Shown here piece by piece: positions 12,701-25,306 of a stretch of 64,000 nt of DNA (the stretch's first letter is position 1; each line of letters starts with the position of its first letter). The notes beneath the pieces were generated by a model. That model searched no databases. It was not told the origin of the DNA and saw nothing but the letters and a program-made list of their open reading frames with translations. Source of the stretch: Parus major (lineage: Eukaryota; Chordata; Aves; Passeriformes; Paridae); NCBI RefSeq assembly GCF_001522545.3, contig NC_031799.1:48496096-48560095 (forward strand). Direction: 5' to 3'. Both the position numbers and the translations under genes were made by a program.

Positions 12701-15700
12701 TTAATTAACAGATTTGTTGATATGGATTTCAGAGCACATTTCTACATTCTGTTCCCTACACAGAAAGCTTGCTAAAGGTGCCAAAAATTAACAGACTCAG
12801 GATCACTTGATTTTACTGACAGGAGTGAGGCCCAGGCAGCAGATTTTAACATTTTAACAGCCCAGACGTTTGATTCTTGACTCTCTTACAGGGCTGTTTC
12901 CAAATAGATGAGCACAATACGGTGCTCCTTAGAGGATCAGGCCAAGTCACTGCTGCTAGAAAAGAGAGATGTTAGAATATTTGTGTTTTCAGGACATTTC
13001 ATTTCTGTTTGTTGTTCTTGTTGCTAAAGTCACACTGGATTGGGTTTTTTATTTGTTAGGAAAAAATATGTATGTGTAGGGCCTGGAATATTCATTTTCT
13101 AGACTAGTACAAAGCACAGGCAGTCACAAACTCTTTAGCTTTTAGGCTAAGCCTATACAATTCTGAATTATGGAAACTGCAGCTGTGTTAATTAAGTCTT
13201 CAAAGCCTGTAGGACCAATCCAGCCTAGGAGAAGCATCAGCTGTATTTTCATCCTTTACAGAAAGTACATTATGCCATCTAAATGCTGTAATTTTCACTT
13301 GGAGCCAAACCTTAACACCTATATCCTTGTGAAAGGATGGGCTGGGAGGCATCTTCCTTGAATGAATTTTCTTCAATATGAAGCAAAATCCTGAAATGTC
13401 ATCTGCCTTGTGTGTTTTAGGTTTCCATATTTTTCAAAATTATATCTGTAATTTTCTCATTTAGCTCAACCATCATCCTTTATTTCTGTGTCATCTAACA
13501 ACTGCCTTTGGAACAGGCATCTTTGTCTTTGCACAGACAAAAAATATGTCGTCAAATGAGGCACGTGCTTTCAAAGGGAAATTAAGTACGTCACCTAGTT
13601 TGAAATGTGAAATCCATGTTGTGCTGGTTCTTCACTGTCATTATGTAAAGATGTAGCATCTGGGGCATAAGAAAAAGTCAGGAGAGATGCCGCAATAGAA
13701 AGTGTCACAACAAGTCAATCCTTGTTCTCTCGCTCTGCCTGGCAAATTTGAATAAAATAGAGGTTTAAATAGGAAAAACTTTAAATGGTGGAACTCTTGA
13801 AGAGATACATTGTATTTCTCTTGAAAGCTTTTACATGTACAAGCAATTGGAAATGACTCCCTCAAACATGAGAACAACTTTAATAACTGTCAAGTGTCAG
13901 TGAAGTAGACACGTAAACAGAAGAAATGTCACAGTCCATCAGCTTTTCTTTACTTCTCCTATCCACTTCCCTTTGCTTAGTGACCTAGGCATATATAAAG
14001 ACTCTGTGCGTCAGTTCTGTACTTTATCTGTTGCAGAAAAATGTTGGTACATCTGCTTTGCACTTTTCCTTCTGCACAGCTCCCGCCTAGAATTCAAATT
14101 AGATTTTCATTCTGAAATTTAAGAATAATCTGTCCTTGAGAAATGATTATGGTAAAAAAAATGATGCTGTGGTATTTCAGATTTATTCTCCTTCAGTGAT
14201 TTCTATAGTGAATCTTCTCACCGCACATCCAAATCCAAAAGCTTTTTAGCTGTTGTGCAGGCAAAGTCAATTTAGTACCTGAAAGTAATGCCAGGGGCTT
14301 GATTACCCGTCTCTACCAATTTTATCAATGGAAAATGTGATTTTTGGTGACAGTTTAATGCTGTAACACTAGAGAGAGATCAGAGGCACACTTGCATTTC
14401 AAACATCTGAGGAAAAAAGTCAGTCACACCAGAAACAGAGGCCATACATATCCAACCTAGATTTACAGGCACAATGGACTAATTTGCTCCATACTACAGC
14501 AAGGACTGCAGAACTGCATTTTTAACATAGGAAAATTAAGTCAAAGTTGTTTGTCAAGAATAGAGTTCAATTAAAAACAAAGGCAATAGAAGTATAACTG
14601 CATTATTCTAATCAGTAAGTAAAATGAGAAAGTTCTTTTTTGGGTACTTAATCTTTTTCCACAACATTCTGATATATCTTCATTGGATGTTTTATTCCAC
14701 CCTTTGAGAAACAGACAACGGCAGGCTTTCCCTAAGGATCTGAACTGAGAGAGAAAAGAGTTAATGTCATGTTTTCTAGAGATTAAAAGATAGAACACGT
14801 TTCTAGTGTATGTTTAGTGCTTATTTCCATTAAAAAGAGCAAAAGGGAATTTCAGCTCTCCTGCAGAAGATACTGATAGTCTCCAACTGCTATTTCAGCA
14901 GAGTCTGAACTCCTGGCTCAGCATTTTAGATTCCTGGAGAGCCCATTTGTTTCAATTCCAATTTCTGACAGTCTATTAGAGACAGTAAGGTGATATTTAT
15001 TTCTCTTCTTCAAAGGGTGAAGTAAAGGAAGAGTTTCATCAGCAAACTAAAGAAATATAAATTTTCTTATTATATATAGAATGTATATACTGAATATCAA
15101 TAAATCATAAAGAGCTAGTTTGTTAGGGACTAAGGAAGGGATAATTTCCTTTAAAAATAAGGGAGGAAAGGCCCCTAAAGAAATATAATGCTGCTTCTTT
15201 TTTAAAACGTGATAAGCTCTTTTGGTACCTCAGAGTAGCAGGAAGACCAGAAAATAAGTTGCAATTATTTTTCATATTATTTTTATTGCAGGGCTGTGTA
15301 TTTTTTGTATTCTTTCTTTTTGTGTATACTATGCAACAGCCCAGTCCAGACAAGAGCAAAAACAGACTTTCACACAATTCAGAGGTTTAACCATTGGCAT
15401 CTAAGATAACATTTTTTTTCTTCTGTTCATAGATCAGATAATGTGAGGAAATGTCTTATAACTGTGCAAGAATAACTAATCCATTTAAATATTCTTACCC
15501 ATAGGTCAGGAGAAAAGTGGTAGAAAAGGACAGGATGCTTTCACTTATTTGAAGACAGTTATAAGGAATCACAGAAACATGAGGGCAGATGACGTATTAA
15601 ATAAAAACTAAAATCTGAATTACAAGATAGACCAGTCTTATGCAAATAGTTTCAGAATTAAAATAAATTCCGTTTTTCTAGTGTAATGAACATTATGTAT

Positions 15701-16076
15701 ATATATTTATATATATGCCCATCTTTATGGTCTCCATATATTTTTCCACCCACAGAAGAAACCATTAACATACAGAGAGTATGAGGGTGGCCAGGTTTGG
15801 TTATAGTTTTTCCTAACCATAATTAAGTGTATTTTGTGTTGGAAATAAATTCCCTCAGGAACATAATAAAAAGGAAAAATATTGTGCAATGCAATTTGTG
15901 TAGAACTTGGGAAAGAACTGTTGAGACTTCTGGGTGCCAAACACTCTAATGAAAGAGGGGACTTTAATTTAAAGGAAAACCTGTTTCATTACTGTATCAG
16001 CAGTGTATTAGGTAGTTTTTGACATAAAGAATACTTAAAAGTACTGGTTCAGAAAGAACAGGTGAATAGGTTTATG
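9723..16076. other. unique AT-rich DNA, no gene seen
   Basis: No transposon of a family I know and no supported gene. Stretches such as 10180-10400 and 10590-10690 have the mixed composition, with TAAT-type motifs, often seen in conserved non-coding DNA, but one sequence cannot show conservation. All frames are under 90 codons. Confidence 0.55.
10484..10534. repeat. 20-bp direct repeat, 31-bp period
   Basis: ATTTTCCCTTTAATGAAATA occurs at 10484-10503 and again, identically, at 10515-10534, with 11 bp between. It looks like a small tandem duplication; perfect identity suggests it is fairly recent. Confidence 0.85.
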
Positions 16077-16136
16077 CAATACATATATCTATATATCTCT
16101 CTCTCTATATATATACACACACATATATATTCACAC

Positions 16137-16170
<34 letters not shown>
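16077..16170. repeat. compound AT/CT/AC microsatellite
   Basis: Mixed dinucleotide runs (TA, TC, CA) end in an uninterrupted AT run of about 24 bp at 16147-16170. Such a tract is likely to vary in length between individuals. Confidence 0.95.
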
Positions 16171-16171
<1 letters not shown>

Positions 16172-17550
16172 AAAACTGTTCCCCTATTTACTATGTATTT
16201 GCCAAAGTGGATTCTTGTTTTTTGTTAACATGTGACTTTCCAAATTGCAATGCATTTTGTCCCTAGAAACAATAATTCCAATTTGTTGGAGGCTTATTTT
16301 TTCATTCCTTAGTTTAGTTTCTCTGTCTTTGAATAAGATGTATTTTCCCAGCTGGAATTCTTCTCTTTGCTGCTCTCTGAAGTTTCAACACCATTTCCTC
16401 AAAGCAGTTTCAGAAAATCTTCCCTCCTTCCAAAGATCTGATTTGGATTACTCTTCTCAAGGAAACAGAACAGAGGCTACACAATAAAGCACTCTGTAAT
16501 TCATAACGGTGCATCTCTTATTTCAAAGTGGATGATTAAATCACTGTTTTAAACAAAGTCGATAAGAAGTCACATTGCTCTTGAAAATCTGAGAAGCTGG
16601 GTAAGTAATGCCAAGAATCATATAAAATCATATGGAGGAACTTCTTTACGTAATTTGAGAAAAAAACATTTACTGAACTCTAATTTTTAACTTCAGAACA
16701 CAGAAAAAACCCTATTTCTTCAAAATGAAACTCAAAAAACTAGGAATAAGATTTATCTTCTTATAAAGTATTTCAGTTCTCAATTGAAGAACCCACTGTC
16801 TTTAGTAGTACCTTTAGATATATTAAGAAATCAGGAAGTCTGAAATATGCTTAGATGTATTTATTATTAACATGTCTGTTTATTTCCTAGAAATTGTTTA
16901 ACTGCTATGGCTTATTGATTCAATTTCATTTCATAGTAAAAGCATCTCCTGTGGATGTGAAGCAGAACATTCTGACATCTTATTAATTTCAGCTAGAACG
17001 TTATGTATAGGCAGGAAATTATTTTCTTCCCTCACTTTCCCACGTTGTGCTTTCCCTGGAGAAATCCACTCTACAGGGCATTTAAACAATGAGGAGGACA
17101 CAGGGGTAGCCCCAAGAGTATTATGTAGCAGAATGTCTGAATTTGATCAGATTGGGGGGAGCTCTGAGCGTGAAAACCTGCTGATACTGTCAGCATGACA
17201 ACAAGATGCTTTAAAAAGTGTTTACTTCAAGTTGCCTTTCTATTATACAGTTACTTCTATAGAGCAATCTGAGAGCACACTGGTCAAGGTTTTGAATCTT
17301 ATTCAGTTAGGAAGAAATTTTCTGTGTCAGTCTCATACCATTTCAAATTCATTTTGGGAAGAAATGTAGTTTATTGCTCTTCATTAAAACACCCTCTTGA
17401 AGTCAAATGAAGCTTGTTTAGCTGCTCTTGGAAGATTGTTGTTTTCTTCCTTGCACTGCTGAAACTCTTAATTCTCCTCTGAGGTCTTCAGAAGTTTTTA
17501 ATTACAATACTATACTTACCTTACAAGGTGAAAATGAAAATTCATTCTTT

Positions 17551-17590
17551 TACTCCCAAAACCTCCAAAGTCAGTACTCCCAAAACCTCC
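17551..17590. repeat. 16-bp direct repeat, 24-bp period
   Basis: TACTCCCAAAACCTCC is present at 17551-17566 and again at 17575-17590, identical, with 8 bp between. This is a local duplication. Confidence 0.85.
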
Positions 17591-17848
17591 ACAACAGCAA
17601 AATTTTATAAAATGTGGCATCAATAACTAAACATGCTAGCACATGCTGATGCTTAATTTTGAAGAAATAGGATAAATTTTGTCATAATTATTCCTTTTTT
17701 ATGCTGAAAAGAGGAGAAATCAGGTTTGACTGCAATAGACTAATCTATGCCTATTATGGAGAACTTCTTGATAAATATATGGTCCATCAGCATTAATTAT
17801 ATCTCTAGAATATGTTTTAAGACTATTTGAATCATCCTATAATACAAA

Positions 17849-17878
17849 ACCTGCTGTTGTCAGAAGACAACAACAGGT
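17849..17878. repeat. short hairpin-forming inverted repeat
   Basis: Arms of 13 bp (17849-17861 and 17866-17878) pair at 12 of 13 positions around a 4-base loop AGAA; the left arm reads ACCTGCTGTTGTC. No poly-U run follows it and nothing links it to an RNA gene. Confidence 0.7.
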
Positions 17879-20800
17879 CCATGCTGGATCTGTGGACCGG
17901 GGACCTTCCTGTGCTTAGACTTAACCTCAGATCACCACATATGGATATAAATCTCCTTCAATCAAAGTAATTGAAAAGCCATATTTTAATAGATCCTTAC
18001 TGGGCCCCACCACAAGGGGAAGTGGGAGGTGGTTATGGTGGCCAGCACCAGAGGAATGCAAAAACATTCTTCTCTGCTTTTTTTACATAATAATTTAATA
18101 TTTGTCACAAATGTCATAGAATATCATTTAGTAGGCAATTTTGGGGAAAATGTTCAGCATGTTGAGTCTGTTCATTGCCCTGTGTTTTTGCATTAAGAGA
18201 CATTTAAGAAGTGCCTGAATACATTTAAATATTTTGTAAGATGCTGCCTTATGACCCAGTGCTGTACATGCTGTTACCACTCTCCCTGGCATTGTGTATG
18301 TCTAAGGAAACAACCATGTAGAATTAGTTGCTTTTCTCATCCTTATTCCTCCAGTAACCTGGAGCTGATGAGTTTGAATCGAATACAACTGGGTAGATGC
18401 CTCAAAGATTGGAATTTCTGGAGGTTTTGTTGAAGTCAGTGACGAGTAGAGGGAAGAGTCCCAGACCAATGTTCCATGGAGGCAAAGGCTGATGTCTGAG
18501 CCTTGTGGACACCTGCTTTGCTGGTCACAGCACCTGTTCAGGTAGGGTGAGATACACAACCTGTAATCTTCAGGCCTGTGGGAGGAAATATAGGACACAT
18601 GGAAAAGGAAGAGAAAAGAGGACAAGTACTGGAATGTCTGCAGTGGCATCAGGTTTTGGGTGAGAGATGGATTTTCTACAATAAGAAAAGTGAGCAAGAC
18701 ATTAAATGGAAATCTGGCTAAAGAGCTTTACTGAGTTTTCTCTCTGTTCACTGAATTTCTTTTTTATTTTGTACTTTATATTTTCAAGAGAGTGAAAGGG
18801 ATAAAAAACAAATTTTGCAGCCCTGAAGTTTTAACAAATTATTTAGAATAATTAATTGGACAGAAGACAGAAGAATTGCTTTAGCTGCTTTTACAATGGT
18901 CTAGTTTTATCTATATACATTCATTTCCCTTCTCATCCAGCCCCAAAGTACAGAAATTGATTTTTTGATATTTGTTTTTAGACCAACATCTTCACTTGTA
19001 GTCTGTCTTCTGAGAACTAGCTAAAAACTATGAAAACCTGAAACCAGTTAGCAGATATTTTGGGAGAAATAGATAATTCACTTCTGGTATTGACATGGCA
19101 TCATACTGAGTATACTGCTGGTGGCATGAGGGAAAGCCTGGCTCTAATGGGAAGAGAAAACCATTTTGTTTCCTTTCTAACACCTCAGTAATGGCAAGCT
19201 AGCATTGCCTTTTTTTATTAATTACCTCATGGGAATAACCCACAAGATTGTGATTTATCTCTGGCCCTACAGAGAGCACACTGGGCGGGAAGCAGTAACA
19301 ATTTTTCATTAGATATTTTTATTTTGCATAAGCATTCTGTCCTTTGCCTTTGGACCTTCTCAGAAATACAGGACAGTTACATGCAGCCATTCTTCTGAAG
19401 CTGTTTATCATCAGGGTTTGACTTGCACATCCAGAAATTGTGGGACACAAGATCCTGAAACCGTGCAGTCAACTTGTGTGTTTTACACAAATGTGCACGT
19501 GACGTTCTCTTAGACAGGGACTTGAATTATTCAGATATTTCTACAGTAATTGATTACTGAATGTTTTTGTAGGCTAATAAGAGAAGTGCCTCTTGCCACA
19601 TAAATTGACAGGTACAAGATGTCTCTATACTTCAGTGAGTGAGGATTTCCCTGTAAGTCAACTCTTAACATTTGGTTCCCCGTGATCTAAAACAAACCTC
19701 CTAGACTACCTAGACATCTTTCTAGCTCCTGAAAGCATCAACATGACATCATGGTGAATCCAGTGCTGGCAACAGGTTTTACAGACTGTTCCTAAGCCAG
19801 CATCCTAAGCAGACCCTTCATTGCACCACTAAAATAGTTCTGCTGATCACCTATCCACTTTCAGGTCTGTTATTCACAGCTGTGCCTCATTTGCATAATT
19901 AATGACATCAAACCAGAGTTGCCTCTTTCTGAGAAGTTTAAATGTTCCATACAAAGAAGATATGTGGAAAGCCAAAACTATATAAGCTCAACATACACTA
20001 ATTATCTATTTAAATATATGCAAGTATGAAGCATTCCATGTGAAAAATACTTTTAGAGATAGTGAAATTTTGTGCCTTTTTCCACTGTATAATAAACCAG
20101 GTCAGTGCAGAGTAACGCTGTACTTTTTTGGATGGTAATCAAAAGATTTACATGCAAGGAATATAATATTAGACAGTGATTTGTCTTAATGGAATCTACA
20201 ATAACATTAGCCATGTAGATATTGAGATCATTTTTGGGTTCCTATCAAATTTATCAGTCTTCAATGTCTGCCCTTCATTTTCTTTTCATTTAATTCCCAC
20301 TGCATTAAAAACTGAAAAACAAGTATTTTCTTTAAATATTGCCATTTTCCAAGAGAAAATTTATTCTGACGGCAGTTAAGAATTATTGGCACATCCATAG
20401 GTTGTTAAAAATCCTTTCTGAGTAGCTGTTCTTCAGGCATTTATTTATTTTATATATTCATGTAGAATTTCACTATTTGAAAATCTGAAGGGGGCAGTTA
20501 TTTCATATCTTTCTTGTGACCAGCTTACATGCTTCACAGCTTGCATACTTAACAACTTCCCTGTCAATTCAAGATCAGTTTGATTTATTTTCATTACATT
20601 CATAGGAAAACTAAAACAAAACATGAGAACAAAATCATGGATTTGACCCAAAATTTAGAATCTAACTCTTTAGTAGAGAGAGATGAAAAAAATAATCCAA
20701 AAGTTGAAAATGCAACTATGATGTATGAATGCAATGTTTTACTAGTATTTGTGTCTGTGTTTTGTGGAAGTGGTGTTGAAGGAGCAAGTGAAAACTCCTC

Positions 20801-23800
20801 TCCTGTGGGAGAATATTCTCAATAGTAGTGAGAAAATACATGCCATTTTCTGGTTTTATGCTTACCTCATGATTCAGGATGAAGTAAAGTTAGTATTTCA
20901 TCATTCAATAGAAATGTTTTGAAGAAGTATAAATGAAAACACACAGACAATTTTATATGTAGATATTTGGACTGGCAGATAAAATTTCTTTTTTTTTTTT
21001 AATATAATTCTGCTTATAGGCCTGCATGTGTAGGTTGATTGCATTATTTAGAACTTTTCTAAGTAATTTGTAATGAGCTGTTGGATGGAAAGAAAATCCA
21101 CTGTACATAATACACTATCTTGAGAAATAAAACAGCACATGCAATAAATTTCCACAATTAAAAAAAAAATAAATTCTTAAGATGAGCCTAGTTGATAGTG
21201 AAGCACATGGGCTGTAATAGCCGCTCTTGTTGCATTCCAGTGACAAGGTATGATTACCTTGTCAACTTCATGACAACAATGAGATCACTTCCACAAGATA
21301 GGGTAGGAGTCAGGTTCCTCCACAGAACACACCATCCAGAATAGGCAATGTCTCTACATCATACAAACTTTTAAGCACCCTGTAGTTTTCATATTAAATA
21401 AAGGACAACAGGAGTGGTATAGGATCAGCCCCTGATTACCAGGTTAATCTTGTGAAGAATCTGATAAAGGAAGAATGGAATTCCAATATAGAAAAGCCAG
21501 AAAAAATTAAGCAAATGTGTGATATAAGAACAGATATACAAAGTAAAATTGAAGCCCCCCCTACCCCAGCATTCCTTCCCTAATAAGTGAAAATATTTTT
21601 TTTCAAGATTATAGATTCTAAACAATTACATAATGCTTCCCTGATATATTTGCCCAGCCTCTAAGAAGCTGCAATTTAGGAAGACTATGAGTTGGAGATA
21701 TTCCTTATGTTTTAGCAACCTATAGCGGATTTCTTTTCAAAAACTCTTTTCACTCTTGCTTTGGAGCAGGGTAAACCCATGATCAGCCATGACATCTAGT
21801 GAGAAGTCTTTCCTCACTTAGGTTGTTCTCACAGTCTGTAAACAATCACTTCCTTTTCTGCTTTGTACTTGTTAAGTACAAATTGTGTATGTTGGCTCTT
21901 AGCTAGGATTCATGTTGTTACACCAGTATTTTGATCAGATGAGTATACAGTGATTTCAGAAAATAAGCCATTTTTAATAATATATTTTGTTACGCATTAA
22001 AATAATCCAGACATTAAAAATCACATGTGATGTGGAAATATTTGCCAATATCAACACTATCTTCTAAATTGCCTTTACCCTATATTTTGCAGACTTTTTT
22101 CCTTTGAGAAGTCAGATGAAAGACTTGAAGCAAAATTGTTTGTTTGTAGCATGCTTTGCTAGACAAAATCATTATTCTGTACTTGTAAGAGATGTAATTA
22201 TTTTTTTCTTTACAGAATACTTATAAAAACTACAAAGGCAGATTGAAAAGTCCACCTGATCACAATAATTCAAACCTAAATCAGCTACATATTTGACAGT
22301 TTTCTTCGATACTAAATAACTTAAATTTGTTTATTTGCTAACTGCTGCAGATTAAATAGATGCTTCAAATGCTAAGATATGTACCCCTTAGTGAGACAAA
22401 TTTGCTAACTTTCCATAGAGATGTATGGGATAGATGTAGGGAGATGAAATACATGAAAAATTAAGCTCTGAATAGGAAGCAAGATGTTGCTGTTCTCCAG
22501 CAAGAAACCTTGTTTTTCTCCTTTTTATTGTTCTTTCAGTCACTCTTGATAAATCCTGTTTTCCAGGCTTCTTCATGATTCTTGTTGATTTATTATCTTC
22601 ATTTGCTTGCCTCAGCTTTCTCTTAATCCTACATCAGTGGTTGATCACAGGCTGTAAAAGTGGCATGACCAAGGTGTTTCTTAACCGGTCATTCAGAAAG
22701 ATTAAAAACATTTCCCAAGCTGAGTAAGTGGCAAAACGGATGACCTCCCACTGGTCACATAAAACACATTGTTTTACTAATTTAATAACTAACCTAAACA
22801 AGTAAACCTTCCAAAACCCACCTCCCTGCTGCTCCCCTCTTTGTCTGAGATTGAGCACCCAGCTCCTCACTACTTATCTTTGGGATTTCACAAGACTGAT
22901 ATTCAGACAGTGGAAAACAAGAAGTACACTTATGTAGATTTTTTGTGTTTCCAATACACTGTGTCAAATTTATTTGAAACAATAGTGCATCATCAAATTA
23001 TTTATTTACAGATTTACTATATTAATAAAATGCAGTAATAAATAAAACAGAATATTACAAGTTCTAGCACAAGGGCATTATAAAATAAGAAAATATTTTG
23101 AATCTTTTGGAACATAACCCAGTTATATGCTAAAGTCAAAGCTTAAGTCTTGTTCATTTTTTTAAGGTATAGTAGAGATCCAGTCAGAGAGTATATTGTA
23201 GAAAGAGCCACACACAAAATGCTAGTTCATTCCAGGAACTTCATGGTTTTGTCCAGTCTTTGAAAGATCGTTCAAAGAGAAAAAAAAAATAATAATAACA
23301 AAAAAAAAATCGATGGTGAAATCATTCTTTTATGAAATGCCATGATAAACTTCCTTTGAAAATATATATATAGCATTAATATTGTTTAGTTTGAGTCCCC
23401 ACTGAATAAAAAATGAACCTCAGCAATATCATCATTGTTCTACAAACTTTAGAGTCTGCTTAATTAAAAACTCCTCATTAAATTCACTGTCTAAAGCTAT
23501 TTGTCAGTGAACTGGTTTTGCTTGTTTGTCAAAATTCCAGTTGCACAAATTTCTATCATTTTCTGCTAAGTAAGGACTATTCAGGTTAGTGTTTTTAATG
23601 ATGGCAATATTGAGATAACATCCTGTGAAATTCTCCAGATGTCAGAATTAATTTCTCTTATCAGTATATAAAAAATCCAAAAGTAATTAAGATATACTGA
23701 AGATTTCTTTTTCACCAATCTAAGCAATCTCATGTAGAAAATAACTACATCTGCTGATCCATTGCTTCCTAGCAGAGAATAATGGGACATATATATATAT

Positions 23801-25272
23801 AGTATAGCCAGCAGTGTAGTCATTTATTAGAGAAGAAAAGTCTAGTTAGCACTGCTGAGCTTTGTCTACAGTGAAAACTTAACCAGTGTTGACAGTGTTT
23901 GTAAGAAGTGTATGTAATAGAAATGGTGATAAAAATAGTTCAGTTGCAAGAAAAGATGGGGAAAAATGCATTGCACACATATCTAAAATTCCTTCTTGAC
24001 TTCCAAAGCAACTAAATTTTGGTTCACAGGCTCAGTATTTGAATATGTGGTCCACATCATGAAGACTTTTTGAAGACTTACTGCTATTTTAAAAATAGTG
24101 TATAAAGTTATATAAAGAAATTTTTCTTACAGGTTTCTTGATCACTAAATAAGGTTTAATGAAAAATTATCTTTTGCCTGTTTTTTGAAAAAGAATGGGA
24201 GACAAATCTTCCTTTTATCTGTTTCATTTTACAGATTCAGAGTGAATTTTCTTACAAAACAATCTCTTTTACAGAAGTTTTTTTAAAACAGATGAATGAC
24301 TCTTTGCTTTCACATTTGCTCTTCTACTGGTCTTAAACTCTTAAGAAAGAGCTCTATGTCATGTAATTGGTGTTTACTCTCTTGTTTCTGAAAATGAAAA
24401 GCATTTTAGAAGTGCTTGAAGAAGTAATAATGTAATATTTGCCCTAATATTCACTGAATAAAAGGATTTGAAATTTCTTCTCCCTCATAGGTGTGTAAGT
24501 GCAAGGGGGTTTTGATTCATTTACGTCTTGCTTACATCCACTCTTAGGAAAAACAAAACTCATAAAAACCCCAGATCAAACCAAAAAAAGCCATGGTCAG
24601 ATACACTAAAAATCTGGTCTCAGAATACTCCAAAGCTGAAGGGCACAGCTGTCACCTGCATTGCTGTCTCTGATGGCTGAGGAACATCACAGCAGGCTTG
24701 AAGAAAGCAAGAACTGCAGCCTTAACCCCTGATTGGACAGACTGTGTCATTCTCTGCATGTGAAAGGGATGGAAGTGAAAACATTGCTACCCCTGACATT
24801 AGGAACTGAATCCATTTAATAAGCATTTTTACTCAAGTCACTATTTTTAAACAAAATTGTTTCCTGGCTGGTAAGAAACTTGCATTTTTTCCTATCAATC
24901 CTGTACTTTCAGTTGTCCTCCCTGAAATACATGTGCAGCTGAGTATGTACAATTCTTTTCTAATCCTGGGTCTTAATCTGCCATTATTCATTTTGAAAAC
25001 TGAATTCACTGAAAACAATTTGGTAAACCAGTGACTCATGTATTATTTAGAATTCAAATGGTAAAAATTTGATCCTGGATGTAATGTAAGTTATACTAAA
25101 GTGCTTCTAGAAAGCTTTTATCATTTTACTGTAATTCTAAGTAGAACTCTGCTTGCTTGCTTGCTTTTTGCAATTCAACTTGTTTGTTAGGCTTCCTGAG
25201 GATTCACTCATTTTCAGTAACGCTGATAACATAACATTAACCAGTTATGGGTTTCATGGGTTTCATTTTCTT

Positions 25273-25274
<2 letters not shown>

Positions 25275-25303
<29 letters not shown>
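25275..25303. repeat. 29-base poly-T tract
   Basis: An uninterrupted run of 29 T. It could be the poly(A) end of an old minus-strand retroposed sequence, but the flanks show no identifiable SINE, LINE or processed gene, so the origin is open. Confidence 0.95.

Positions 25304-25306
<3 letters not shown>

Larger units (their letters stand above)
16171..25274. other. unique AT-rich DNA, no gene seen
   Basis: About 9.1 kb without a transposon that I recognise and without a supported gene. The longest frame (18302-18697, minus, 131 codons) has no recognised domain, no signal of constraint that I can see, and no exon context. Shorter features inside are listed separately. Small A-rich or TA-rich patches occur near 20989, 23280 and 23780. 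Confidence 0.55.

Noticed and set aside
17849..17878. Hairpin as a microRNA or terminator
   Set aside because: The 13-bp stem is too short for a microRNA precursor, and no T run follows.
18302..18697. 131-codon minus-strand frame as an exon or gene
   Set aside because: No recognised domain, no splice or promoter context that I can support, and a plus-strand frame overlaps it. Length is within chance for a 64-kb window.
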